From Acidimicrobiia bacterium (lineage in GTDB: Bacteria > Actinomycetota > Acidimicrobiia > Spongiisociales > ZC4RG35), in the NCBI GenBank assembly GCA_029865445.1, contig JAOUGY010000083.1, positions 1 through 13,017 on the forward strand: a stretch of 13,017 nt of DNA, given 5' to 3'. Shown one piece after another: positions 6,811 through 13,017 of this stretch. The notes under the pieces are model-generated. The model was not told the DNA's origin and searched no databases. It worked only from the letters and a program-made list of their open reading frames with translations. How positions within the stretch are numbered: position 1 is the first letter of the stretch; each line of letters begins with the position of its first letter. Both the position numbers and the translations under genes were made by a program.

Positions 6811-7842
6811 ATGACCACGATCGAACTGAGTCAACGGACGATCACCTACCGCGAAGCGATCAATGAGGCACTCGACCTCGAAATGGCCCGCGACGACCGC
6901 GTGATCCTCTTCGGAGAGGACGTGTCAGGTGCACCTCACTCCGAGGAGGAACGCCACTTCGACGCCTGGGGCGGCGTCCTCGGGGTCACCAAAGGCCTGG
7001 CCGGCAAACACGGCAGGGAACGTGTGATCGACACCCCCATCACCGAGTCGGCGTTCATCGGCGCAGGAGTGGGTGCAGCCGCCACCGGCATGCGTCCCGT
7101 CGTCGAGTTGATGTTCATCGGATTCATGGGGGTCTGTCTCGACCAGATCATCAATCAGGCAGCCAAGATGAGGTACATGTTCGGAGGCAAGGCAAAGATC
7201 CCGCTCGTCATCCGAACGATGACCGGGGCCGGTTTCCGGGCGGCCGCACAGCACTCGGACTCCCCGTACTCGACGTTCTGTCACTTCCCCGGCCTCAAGG
7301 TGGTCGCACCGTCGAACCCGGCGGACGCCAAGGGCCTGCTGGCGGCGGCGATTCGGGATGACGACCCGGTGATCTTCTGCGAGAACAAGGTGTTGTACGA
7401 CACACCAGGACCCGTTCCCGAGGGCGAGTACGTGGTACCGCTCGGTGAGGCTTCGGTGCCCCGTGAGGGCGATGACGTGACCATCGTGGCGATATCACGC
7501 ATGGTCGGAGTCGCCCATCAGGCGGCCGACAGCTTGGCGTCGTCGGGGGTCAACACCGAGATCGTCGACCTGCGAAGCCTGGCGCCACTCGACACCGACA
7601 CCGTTCTGGCATCGATCCGGAAGACGGGCCGGTTGGTGGTGGTGGACGAGGACAACCCGCGGTGCAGCGTGGCGACCGACATCGCCGCCCTGGCAGCCAC
7701 GCAAGCGATGGAGTACCTGGCGGCGCCCGTGAAGCTGGTCACCGCACCGCACACGCCGGTGCCGTTCAGTCCCGTGCTCGAAGACGCATACGTGCCCACA
7801 CCGGAGCGGGTGGTGGAGGCGGTTCGCGCCACGTTGGCGTGA
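6811..7842 (+). CDS. acoB: TPP-dependent dehydrogenase E1 beta subunit, acetoin dehydrogenase type
   Basis: A 343-residue E1 beta subunit, partner of AcoA. It has FGEDVSG (34-40), GGVLGVTKGL (54-63), DTPITESAF with the expected active-site glutamate 79, and AAAQHSDS with histidine 148 in the position usual for E1 beta proteins. MTGAGFRAAAQHSDS is close to the acetoin-type sequence GAGFGAAAQHSQS as I know it. The C-terminal transketolase-type domain runs from about residue 210 (VTIVAISRMVGVAHQAAD) to the end. The ATG at 6811 has GGAGG 5 nt upstream, directly after the acoA stop. The gene is followed by 46 nt that hold a strong hairpin before the acoC-like gene. The complex is cytoplasmic. Confidence 0.93.
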   Translation: MTTIELSQRTITYREAINEALDLEMARDDRVILFGEDVSGAPHSEEERHFDAWGGVLGVTKGLAGKHGRERVIDTPITESAFIGAGVGAAATGMRPVVELMFIGFMGVCLDQIINQAAKMRYMFGGKAKIPLVIRTMTGAGFRAAAQHSDSPYSTFCHFPGLKVVAPSNPADAKGLLAAAIRDDDPVIFCENKVLYDTPGPVPEGEYVVPLGEASVPREGDDVTIVAISRMVGVAHQAADSLASSGVNTEIVDLRSLAPLDTDTVLASIRKTGRLVVVDEDNPRCSVATDIAALAATQAMEYLAAPVKLVTAPHTPVPFSPVLEDAYVPTPERVVEAVRATLA

Positions 7843-7853
7843 TGGCGGTGGTC

Positions 7854-7877
7854 GGGGTCCGGGGAAGCCCGGACCCC
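7854..7877 (+). promoter_or_regulatory. Perfect 10-bp hairpin between acoB and the E2 gene
   Basis: GGGGTCCGGG (7854-7863) pairs perfectly with CCCGGACCCC (7868-7877) around a GAAG loop. It begins 11 nt after the acoB stop and is followed at once by AAGGAGGA (7878-7885), the E2 ribosome binding site. There is no T-rich run after it, so it is a poor intrinsic terminator. It could set relative E1/E2 expression by protecting or processing the mRNA, or by affecting ribosome access. The structure is directly visible; its role is inference. Confidence 0.7.
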
Positions 7878-7888
7878 AAGGAGGACTT

Positions 7889-9271
7889 GTGGCGACGTTA
7901 GTCGTGATGCCGAAATGGGGCCTTTCGATGGAGAAGGGCACCATCACCAGATGGCTCAAATTGGAGGGTGACGAGATTCGATCGGGCGAGGAGATCGCCG
8001 AGATCGAATCCGACAAGATCTCCAACGTGCTCGAAGCGCCTGCCGATGGCGTGCTCGGAAGGATCGTGGTGCCGGTTGGTGGCCAGGTTCCCATCCGATC
8101 GGTGATCGCGGTGATCGTGGCGGTCGGCGAAGAGGTTCCGACCGACATTCCGGGTCCTGAACCGGTCGACACGGATGAGGTGCCGGAAGCGGAGACTGCG
8201 AGCCGGAGGCCTGCTGTGAAGGTGAACCCCCGAGCGCGCCGCCTCGCCGACGAGCGTGGCATCGACCTCACCCGAATCGTCGGGTCGGGCCCGGGTGGAA
8301 TGATCACGGTGGAGGACCTGGAGCCGGGCGCCGCTCCCAGCATCGAACCCAAGCCCGTCCAGAGGGTCCACTTCTACTCCGACGGCCTGGAACTGGCGGG
8401 CCTCCTCTACTGCCCGGAAGGATTGGAGACGACGGACACCGCTCCAGGGGTCGTGCTGTGTGTCGGATTCACCTATCTCAAGGAACTGGTGCTCCCGGAG
8501 CTCGCCAAGGAACTCGCAGCCGCCGGCTATGTGAGCGTGGTGTTCGACTACCGCGGTTTCGGTGCGAGTGACGGTCCGAAGGGACGATTGATCCCCGACG
8601 AGCAGATACGCGACGCCCGCGCTGCCGCCTCATTCCTCGACTCGCTGCCATTCGTGGAAGAACTTGCCATCGTCGGTCTCAGCCTGGGCGGAAGCCACGC
8701 CGTCTCGGCCGCTTCGATGGATCCCCGGTTTCGAGCGGCCGTGGCGATGGAGTCGCCCGCGTCAGGCGGTCGATGGCTCAAGAGCCTGCGCCGGCATCAC
8801 GAATGGATGGCGTTCCTCGCCGACCTCGAGAGAGACCGTTTGACGAGGGTCGAGTCGGGGAGGTCGCGTACGGTCGACCCGACCGAGATCATGGTGCCGG
8901 ACCCGGCGTCGCTCGACTTCCTCGACGCCGTGTACCGCGAATACCCCCAGATGCGCGTCGCGATCCCACTCGAGTCGGCTGAAGCGATCATCGAGTACGA
9001 GCCGGAGCGTCGGGCCGAGACGGGCATGTGCCCGCTCTTGTTGATCCATGGGGCAGATGACACCCTCGTCCCCATTGCGGAGTCCCTGTCCTTGGCGGCG
9101 GTGACTGGAGCGCGCCTCGAGATCTTCGAGGGCATGGGGCATTTTGATTGGGTCATGCCCGACGACCCGAGGTTCCGCGACGTGTCGGCGCTGATCATCG
9201 AGTTCCTGGGCGAATCGATGATGCGTTGGATTCCGGAGATGATCGACACCTCGATCACCAGCGACGTATGA
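7889..9271 (+). CDS. E2-like subunit: lipoyl domain, subunit-binding domain and alpha/beta hydrolase fusion (AcoC-like)
   Basis: A 460-residue fusion. Residues 1-80 are a lipoyl domain (MPKWGLSMEKGTI; lipoyl lysine 43 in ESDKIS). About 109-145 are a peripheral subunit-binding domain (NPRARRLADERGIDL...GSGPGGMIT), which normally docks E1 or E3. About 158-443 are an alpha/beta hydrolase with nucleophile elbow GLSLGGS (Ser265), GADD (likely Asp391) and GMGHFDW (His418), so the triad looks intact. The HXXXDG motif of classical 2-oxoacid acyltransferases is absent. From family knowledge, some AcoC proteins (Pseudomonas, Ralstonia) also pair a lipoyl domain with an alpha/beta hydrolase. The added subunit-binding domain and an esterase/peptidase-like hydrolase (VVFDYRGFGASDGP) look unlike those. 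It likely accepts the acyl group from AcoAB; whether it transfers it to CoA or hydrolyses it is unclear. The GTG start has AAGGAGGA upstream. Confidence 0.88.
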   Translation: MATLVVMPKWGLSMEKGTITRWLKLEGDEIRSGEEIAEIESDKISNVLEAPADGVLGRIVVPVGGQVPIRSVIAVIVAVGEEVPTDIPGPEPVDTDEVPEAETASRRPAVKVNPRARRLADERGIDLTRIVGSGPGGMITVEDLEPGAAPSIEPKPVQRVHFYSDGLELAGLLYCPEGLETTDTAPGVVLCVGFTYLKELVLPELAKELAAAGYVSVVFDYRGFGASDGPKGRLIPDEQIRDARAAASFLDSLPFVEELAIVGLSLGGSHAVSAASMDPRFRAAVAMESPASGGRWLKSLRRHHEWMAFLADLERDRLTRVESGRSRTVDPTEIMVPDPASLDFLDAVYREYPQMRVAIPLESAEAIIEYEPERRAETGMCPLLLIHGADDTLVPIAESLSLAAVTGARLEIFEGMGHFDWVMPDDPRFRDVSALIIEFLGESMMRWIPEMIDTSITSDV

Positions 9272-10248
9272 ACCTCGTCGGGGTGATCGCCAATCCGGCG
9301 AGCGGCAAGGACATCCGGCGTCTCGTCGCCCACGGCTCGGTGTTCGACAACGACGAGAAGGTGTCGATCGTGAGGCGGGTCCTGGCCGGCATCGATTCCA
9401 CCCCGGTGGATCGGGTCTTGATCATGCCCGACCGGTTTGGGATAGGCCTGAAGGCAACCGACGGGCTGAACGTGGCCACCGACGTCGACATCCTCGACAT
9501 GCCGGTCCGGTTCGAAGCCGTCGACAGCGAAGTGGCCACCCGCCACCTGGTCGACTTGGGCGCAGGATGCATCGTGACCCTGGGTGGCGACGGCACCAAC
9601 CGGCTCGTCGCCAAACATGCCGGGACGACACCGATCTTGCCGATCTCCACCGGTACGAACAACGCATTTCCGGTGATGATGGAGGCCACGACGGCGGGGA
9701 TCGCCGCCGGGCTCGTGTCGGTCGGCATCACGACCGGCGCCGTCGCCCAGATGCCCATCATCCGGTGTACAGGGCCCGGATTCGAAGACGTCGCCTTGGT
9801 CGATGCGGCCGTCTACACGGAACGCTTCATCGGGGCTCGGGCCGTCTGGGATCCCGACCGCCTGCGCGAAGTCGTCCTCACCCGTCTCCGGCCCGGCTCA
9901 ATCGGGCTGTCATCGATCGGCTCGGCGATCCACGGCGACGATCACCCACGCGGTCACGGCCTCTTCATCGACGTGCATCCGGATGCACCGACGACGGTGC
10001 GGGCCCCGATCGCACCGGGGCTCATTCTCGATGTTCACGTGGCAGGGACGAAACCCCTCGCCCCCGGTGATTCGATCGAGGCCACGGTCGCACAGCCGTC
10101 GGTCATCGCCTTCGACGGTGAGCGAGAACACGAACTCCCGGAGGAGTCGTCGGTCACGATGCGCTTCGACGCCGACGGCCCGCTGGTCGTGGACGCCGGA
10201 GCCGCTATCGCCGAAGCGGCCCGCCACAACTGGTTTCACGCGGACTGA
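9268..10248 (+). CDS. acoX: AcoX-like ATP-NAD kinase family protein
   Basis: A 326-residue protein of the ATP-NAD kinase superfamily (COG3199-like). It has an N-terminal NPASGKDIRR (9-18), the kinase signature LGGDGTNR (105-112) and PISTGTNNAFP (125-135). An all-beta C-terminal half with AFDGEREHEL is typical of the NAD/diacylglycerol kinase fold. AcoX is encoded in aco operons of several bacteria and its role there is not established; NAD(P) or polyphosphate binding is the usual guess. The ATG at 9268 overlaps the E2 stop (ATGA) with no Shine-Dalgarno of its own, so translation depends on coupling. The frame is open 40 codons upstream, but that is a shadow of the E2 gene. It ends 15 nt from the convergent SDR stop. 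Confidence 0.82.
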   Translation: MNLVGVIANPASGKDIRRLVAHGSVFDNDEKVSIVRRVLAGIDSTPVDRVLIMPDRFGIGLKATDGLNVATDVDILDMPVRFEAVDSEVATRHLVDLGAGCIVTLGGDGTNRLVAKHAGTTPILPISTGTNNAFPVMMEATTAGIAAGLVSVGITTGAVAQMPIIRCTGPGFEDVALVDAAVYTERFIGARAVWDPDRLREVVLTRLRPGSIGLSSIGSAIHGDDHPRGHGLFIDVHPDAPTTVRAPIAPGLILDVHVAGTKPLAPGDSIEATVAQPSVIAFDGEREHELPEESSVTMRFDADGPLVVDAGAAIAEAARHNWFHAD

Positions 10249-10263
10249 CAGGGAGAGTTCATC

Positions 10264-11040
10264 TCAGCCGAGCGTCCCCGCCGCGCCGATCACGCCACCG
10301 TCGACCGGCAGGACGACACCGGTGAGCCACGAGCCCGATTCCGAGCACAGGTAGACGATGGCGCGGGCCACGTCCTCGGGTTCACCCAGCCTGCGGAGCG
10401 GATGGATGGACGCCGCCCCGGCCTCGTCCGAGGTCCACAACATCTCGGACAGCTTGGTCTTGACGACCCCGGGTGCGACGGCGTTCACGCGGACGTTCGG
10501 CGCCAGTTCGAAGGCGAGCTGATTGGTCATGTGGATGAGGGCTGCCTTCGAGATGTTGTAGGCGCCGAGGACGGGGGCCGGACGGATTCCTCCCACGGAC
10601 GCGACGTTCACGATTGCACCGCCGTGGTCACGCATCCAATGCCGGTATGCGGCCTGACACCACACGAGCGGTGCACGTTGGTTCACTGCCCACGTCTTGT
10701 CCACCGCACCCATGTCCACGTCCATGAGCGGCCCGGGCGCCGGGTTGGTGCCGGCGTTGTTGACGAGGATGTCGCAGGATCCGAATCGCTCGATGGTCTC
10801 TCCTACTGCCCGGTCGGCGTCCTCATCGACGTCGGCCCGGGCGGCCACCGCGTGAATACGCGTCATGTCCACGCCGGCCGATTCCAGCTCGGCGAGTGCG
10901 TGGTCGAGGTTGTCTGACCGGCGCGAGGTGATGACCACACCGTCGGCACCCGACCCCGCCATCTCCCGGGCGGTCGCCAAGCCGATTCCCCTGCTTGCTC
11001 CTGTGACGAGTGCCACCTTGCCGTCCAACCGCGCATCCAC
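10264..11040 (-). CDS. Short-chain dehydrogenase/reductase, FabG-like
   Basis: A 258-residue classical SDR. It has cofactor motif TGASRGIG (13-20), NNAG (94-97), Asn120, and catalytic Ser148, Tyr161 and Lys165 in YNISK. It ends VDGGVIGAAGTLG. SRR after the second strand (39-41) suggests NADPH rather than NADH, by comparison with the family. The substrate could be a 3-oxoacyl thioester, as in FabG, or another ketone. Acetoin or diacetyl reduction is possible given the convergent aco-like operon but has no direct support. The GTG at 11040 is the start, with GGGAG 8 nt upstream. A nearby ATG (11036) is out of frame. It lies 57 nt downstream of the second TrkA gene on the same strand and may be part of that transcript. 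Confidence 0.88.
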   Translation of the reverse strand: MDARLDGKVALVTGASRGIGLATAREMAGSGADGVVITSRRSDNLDHALAELESAGVDMTRIHAVAARADVDEDADRAVGETIERFGSCDILVNNAGTNPAPGPLMDVDMGAVDKTWAVNQRAPLVWCQAAYRHWMRDHGGAIVNVASVGGIRPAPVLGAYNISKAALIHMTNQLAFELAPNVRVNAVAPGVVKTKLSEMLWTSDEAGAASIHPLRRLGEPEDVARAIVYLCSESGSWLTGVVLPVDGGVIGAAGTLG

Positions 11041-11097
11041 CGAATGTGCTCCCGATCGCGTAGTGGAGAGAGTAGGCCGTTCGAGCCCGCCTCCTTC

Positions 11098-11514
11098 TCA
11101 GAGGTGACCCGCCAAGAGCCGAACCGCTTCGACCACCATGAGTCGCGTGTCGTCGATGGCGGCATCGACTCCCATGTCGGGTTTGAAGAGCCATCTGTTT
11201 CGAGGGTCGGCCACGCGCGCAGCGACGTGTGGTGACCCGAAATGGAACTTGGCCAGCGTGGCGATCACAAGGTTCACCTCGTCCGACCCGGTCACTGCCA
11301 GCACGGTCTCGGCGTTGCGGATCCCGGCAGTTTCGAGGTCGTCCGCTTCCGTCCCGGATCCCATGACCACCGTCACTCCCCGCAGTCGGTTGCGGGCCTC
11401 GGTGACGTGTTCCTCACGGGCCTCCACGATCGAGACCGCGTAGCCGTCATCGTGAGCTTTCGAGGCGATCGCAAGCCCTGCCTTACCGGCACCAACGATC
11501 AGAACACGTCTCAT
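11098..11514 (-). CDS. TrkA-N (RCK N-terminal) domain protein, second of the pair, no RCK-C domain
   Basis: A 138-residue NAD-binding K+-regulator domain. It has VLIVGAGKAGLAIA (4-17) with the GXGXXG loop, acidic Glu31 at the end of the second strand as expected for NAD(H), VVMGSGTEADDLETAGI and VLAVTGSDEVNLVIATLAK. It stops soon after the Rossmann-like fold, so the C-terminal ligand-binding RCK-C domain of about 70-80 residues is missing. No remnant fits in the 57 nt before the next gene. It may work as a heteromer with the neighbouring full-length TrkA, much as CeoB and CeoC sit side by side in mycobacteria. The ATG at 11514 overlaps that gene's stop (ATGA) and has GGAGG 8 nt upstream. It could be a shortened CeoC-like protein or a naturally single-domain one. 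Confidence 0.85.
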   Translation of the reverse strand: MRRVLIVGAGKAGLAIASKAHDDGYAVSIVEAREEHVTEARNRLRGVTVVMGSGTEADDLETAGIRNAETVLAVTGSDEVNLVIATLAKFHFGSPHVAARVADPRNRWLFKPDMGVDAAIDDTRLMVVEAVRLLAGHL

Positions 11515-12167
11515 GTGAATGTCCTCCCCATCATCGCTTCGAGCCGCTCGGCCCCGGCCACCGAAACCACGAATGTGACAATGTCGCCGGCGTGCACGTG
11601 GGCGCCCGAATCAGGAATGAACGATCGGCCGGTCCTCGTGACGGCGGCCGCACGGATTTCCCCCGGCATCTCGAGGTCCCCGAGCCGCGCTCCGGCCACC
11701 GCTCGGGGAACGACAACCTCCACCAGGTCGAGATTGCCCGAACCGAGGCTGGCGATCGTCCCGACATCGACCAGCAACAAGAGCGCTGCAAGCCGCGACA
11801 CCGCCCATGCCGCCGGCGAGACGGTGTGCACCCCGAAACGCCGGTAGACATCGGCTTTGACCGGGTCGTACATCCTCGCCACCACCCTGGGAACGCCGAA
11901 GCGCTTGGCGGCCAGCCGGCCCACGACGGCATTCACATCGTCGGTTCCGGTCACCGCCGCCAAGCCGTCGCAACGTTCGACGCCCGCCGACTCCCAGGCG
12001 CTCTCGTCTAGCGCCATTGCCTCGATGCGCGCACCGTCGAAACCAGCGGGAAGTCGGTCGAACGCCGACGCATTCCTGTCGATCACCGCCACCGAATGGC
12101 CCGACACCGCCATCTGTCGCACGAGCCCGGCACCGACCCGGCCACAACCCACCACCACGAATCTCAT
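11511..12167 (-). CDS. TrkA family potassium uptake regulator (RCK-N plus RCK-C)
   Basis: A 218-residue cytoplasmic protein. The TrkA-N domain (about 1-130) has VVVGCGRVGAGLV (4-16) and Asp30 for NAD(H) binding, then ALDESAWESAGVERCDGLAAV and AKRFGVPRVVARMYDP. The RCK-C domain (about 145-218) starts LDLVEVVVPRAVAGARLGDL and ends DIVTFVVSVAGAERLEAMM. Such proteins form rings on K+ channels or Trk/Ktr transporters and gate them in response to nucleotides. No TrkH/KtrB membrane subunit is in the window. The ATG at 12167 overlaps the ATPase stop (ATGA) and has GAGGAG about 6 nt upstream. The frame is open further upstream, but that part lies inside the ATPase gene. The tight link to a P-type ATPase suggests a shared role in cation balance; direct regulation of the ATPase is only a guess. 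Confidence 0.9.
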   Translation of the reverse strand: MRFVVVGCGRVGAGLVRQMAVSGHSVAVIDRNASAFDRLPAGFDGARIEAMALDESAWESAGVERCDGLAAVTGTDDVNAVVGRLAAKRFGVPRVVARMYDPVKADVYRRFGVHTVSPAAWAVSRLAALLLLVDVGTIASLGSGNLDLVEVVVPRAVAGARLGDLEMPGEIRAAAVTRTGRSFIPDSGAHVHAGDIVTFVVSVAGAERLEAMMGRTFT

Positions 12168-13017
12168 TTCGATCTCCTCTCGGTGAGGCGCCGGCGCAGG
12201 GCATCGGCGATTGGAAGAAGGGGGATCCCCAGGACGAGGAAGAGCCAGCCAACGGCGGGGAACGGCCCGGTGCCGACAAATCGACCGAGCCACGGGATCC
12301 ATACGATCGCTGCGATCACGACGAGCTCGGACACGATGCCCCACCAGATCAACCGGTTCGCCCCGACCTTCCAACCGCCGCTGCGTTGAGCAAAGAGGTT
12401 TCCTATCTGGGTGGCGACGACGGCAGCCAGGGCCATCGCGGCGGCCGCCCGATAGGTGGGACCTTCGCCGGGGAGCGCGCTCAAGTCGGTGATTCCCAAC
12501 AGCCTGTACGCAACGAAGAACGCGACCATGACGAATGCCGCTTGCGCCGGGCCGAGCCACACGTAGGCCCTGGTGAGGAGGGGTCTATCGATGACGTGCT
12601 CGTCCGCTCTGCGGGGCGGCTTCGCCATCACCGTGGTATCCGGTGGCTCGGCTCCGAGTGCGAGCGCAGGTGCGAGGTCGGTCCCAAGGTCGATCGCCAG
12701 GATGTGCATCACGTCGAGCGCGAGCGGAATGGAGCCACCCGAGAACACGAAGACGATGAAGGGGATGGCCTCGGGTGTGTTCGAGGTGAGGATGTACGTG
12801 GTGAAGCGCTTGATGTTGGCGAAGACCGCCCGGCCTTCCTCGATGGCAGCGACGATTGAGGCGAAGTTGTCGTCGAGCAGGATCATGTCGGCAGCTTCCT
12901 TCGCCACGTCGGTACCCGACAGCCCCATGGCGACGCCGATGTCGGCTCGTTTCAGCGCCGGGGCATCGTTCACACCGTCTCCGGTGACTGCCACCACGTG
13001 GCCGGCATCCCGGAGAG
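12164..13017 (-). CDS. Cation-transporting P-type ATPase (type II), C-terminal fragment
   Basis: The last 283 or so residues of a type II P-ATPase; the N-terminus and the phosphorylation site lie beyond the window. Visible are the hinge motif TGDGVNDAPALKRADIG, then GLSGTDVAKEAADMILLDDNF, and the C-terminal membrane domain with about six helices. M5 reads TSNTPE and M6 reads IDLGTD. These match Na,K-ATPase (TSNIPE; IDLGTD with its two ion-binding aspartates) better than the Ca2+-pump pattern (SSNVGE; NLVTD). GAEPPDTTVMAKPPRR and a WLG segment follow as in type II pumps. From this I infer monovalent (Na+/K+) or related cation transport; bacterial members are varied and few are characterised. 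It is followed by two TrkA genes, the first overlapping its stop by 4 nt. Confidence 0.88.
   Translation of the reverse strand, partial: LRDAGHVVAVTGDGVNDAPALKRADIGVAMGLSGTDVAKEAADMILLDDNFASIVAAIEEGRAVFANIKRFTTYILTSNTPEAIPFIVFVFSGGSIPLALDVMHILAIDLGTDLAPALALGAEPPDTTVMAKPPRRADEHVIDRPLLTRAYVWLGPAQAAFVMVAFFVAYRLLGITDLSALPGEGPTYRAAAAMALAAVVATQIGNLFAQRSGGWKVGANRLIWWGIVSELVVIAAIVWIPWLGRFVGTGPFPAVGWLFLVLGIPLLPIADALRRRLTERRSK

Noticed and set aside
7854..7888. Hairpin after acoB as a Rho-independent terminator
   Set aside because: No T-rich tract follows; the next bases are the E2 ribosome binding site, so termination here would cut off the rest of the operon.
8797..9618. 273-codon open frame on the minus strand across the E2/acoX junction
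   Set aside because: It spans two well-supported genes on the plus strand and shows no domain.
12017..12859. 280-codon open frame on the plus strand, opposite the P-type ATPase
   Set aside because: Charged, low-complexity translation (runs of R, G, E, D) antisense to a clear ATPase membrane domain.

Overview
The window is GC-rich, densely packed bacterial DNA. It has no rRNA, tRNA, CRISPR array or mobile element that I can see. Several things point to an actinobacterium, perhaps an Acidimicrobiia-like lineage: F420 (deazaflavin) cofactor genes, a tandem pair of TrkA/RCK genes, frequent GTG starts, and a 59-residue protein of a kind I associate with Actinomycetota. The phylum is an inference; the exact lineage cannot be read from the sequence.

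Layout. (1) 2-824, plus strand: the end of an MscS-type mechanosensitive channel, a YdcZ/DUF606 small membrane protein and a 59-aa conserved small protein, each overlapping the next by 4 nt. (2) 826-5628, minus strand, transcribed from right to left: a DrrA/DrrB-type ABC exporter (ATPase, then permease), then cofG and cofH, the two radical SAM enzymes that make FO, the chromophore precursor of coenzyme F420. The two are separate genes joined by a GTGA overlap, and CofH carries an N-terminal extension of about 250 residues that I cannot assign. (3) 5629-5789: a divergent control region, the longest gene-free stretch (161 nt). (4) 5790-10248, plus strand: an acetoin-dehydrogenase-like operon, acoA-acoB-(acoC-like)-acoX. 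Its E2 subunit is a lipoyl / peripheral-subunit-binding / alpha-beta-hydrolase fusion with no classical acyltransferase domain, and a perfect 10-bp hairpin sits directly before its ribosome binding site. (5) 10264-13017, minus strand: the C-terminal part of a P-type cation ATPase whose M5/M6 motifs look Na,K-ATPase-like, then two TrkA-type NAD-binding K+ regulators coupled by 4-nt overlaps (the second lacks the RCK-C domain), then a FabG-like short-chain dehydrogenase.

How they work together. CofH joins the diaminouracil precursor to tyrosine and CofG closes the ring to give FO; the other F420 genes must lie elsewhere. AcoA/AcoB would cleave acetoin or a related alpha-hydroxyketone or diketone with TPP and pass the acyl group to the lipoyl arm of the E2-like protein. 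No E3 gene is visible. The ATPase and TrkA pair look like a monovalent-cation homeostasis unit. The two convergent gene pairs (stops 1 nt and 15 nt apart) leave no room for ordinary intrinsic terminators.

The best candidates for something under-described are the CofH N-terminal extension, the lipoyl-PSBD-hydrolase E2 with its upstream hairpin, and the ATPase-RCK-RCK unit.
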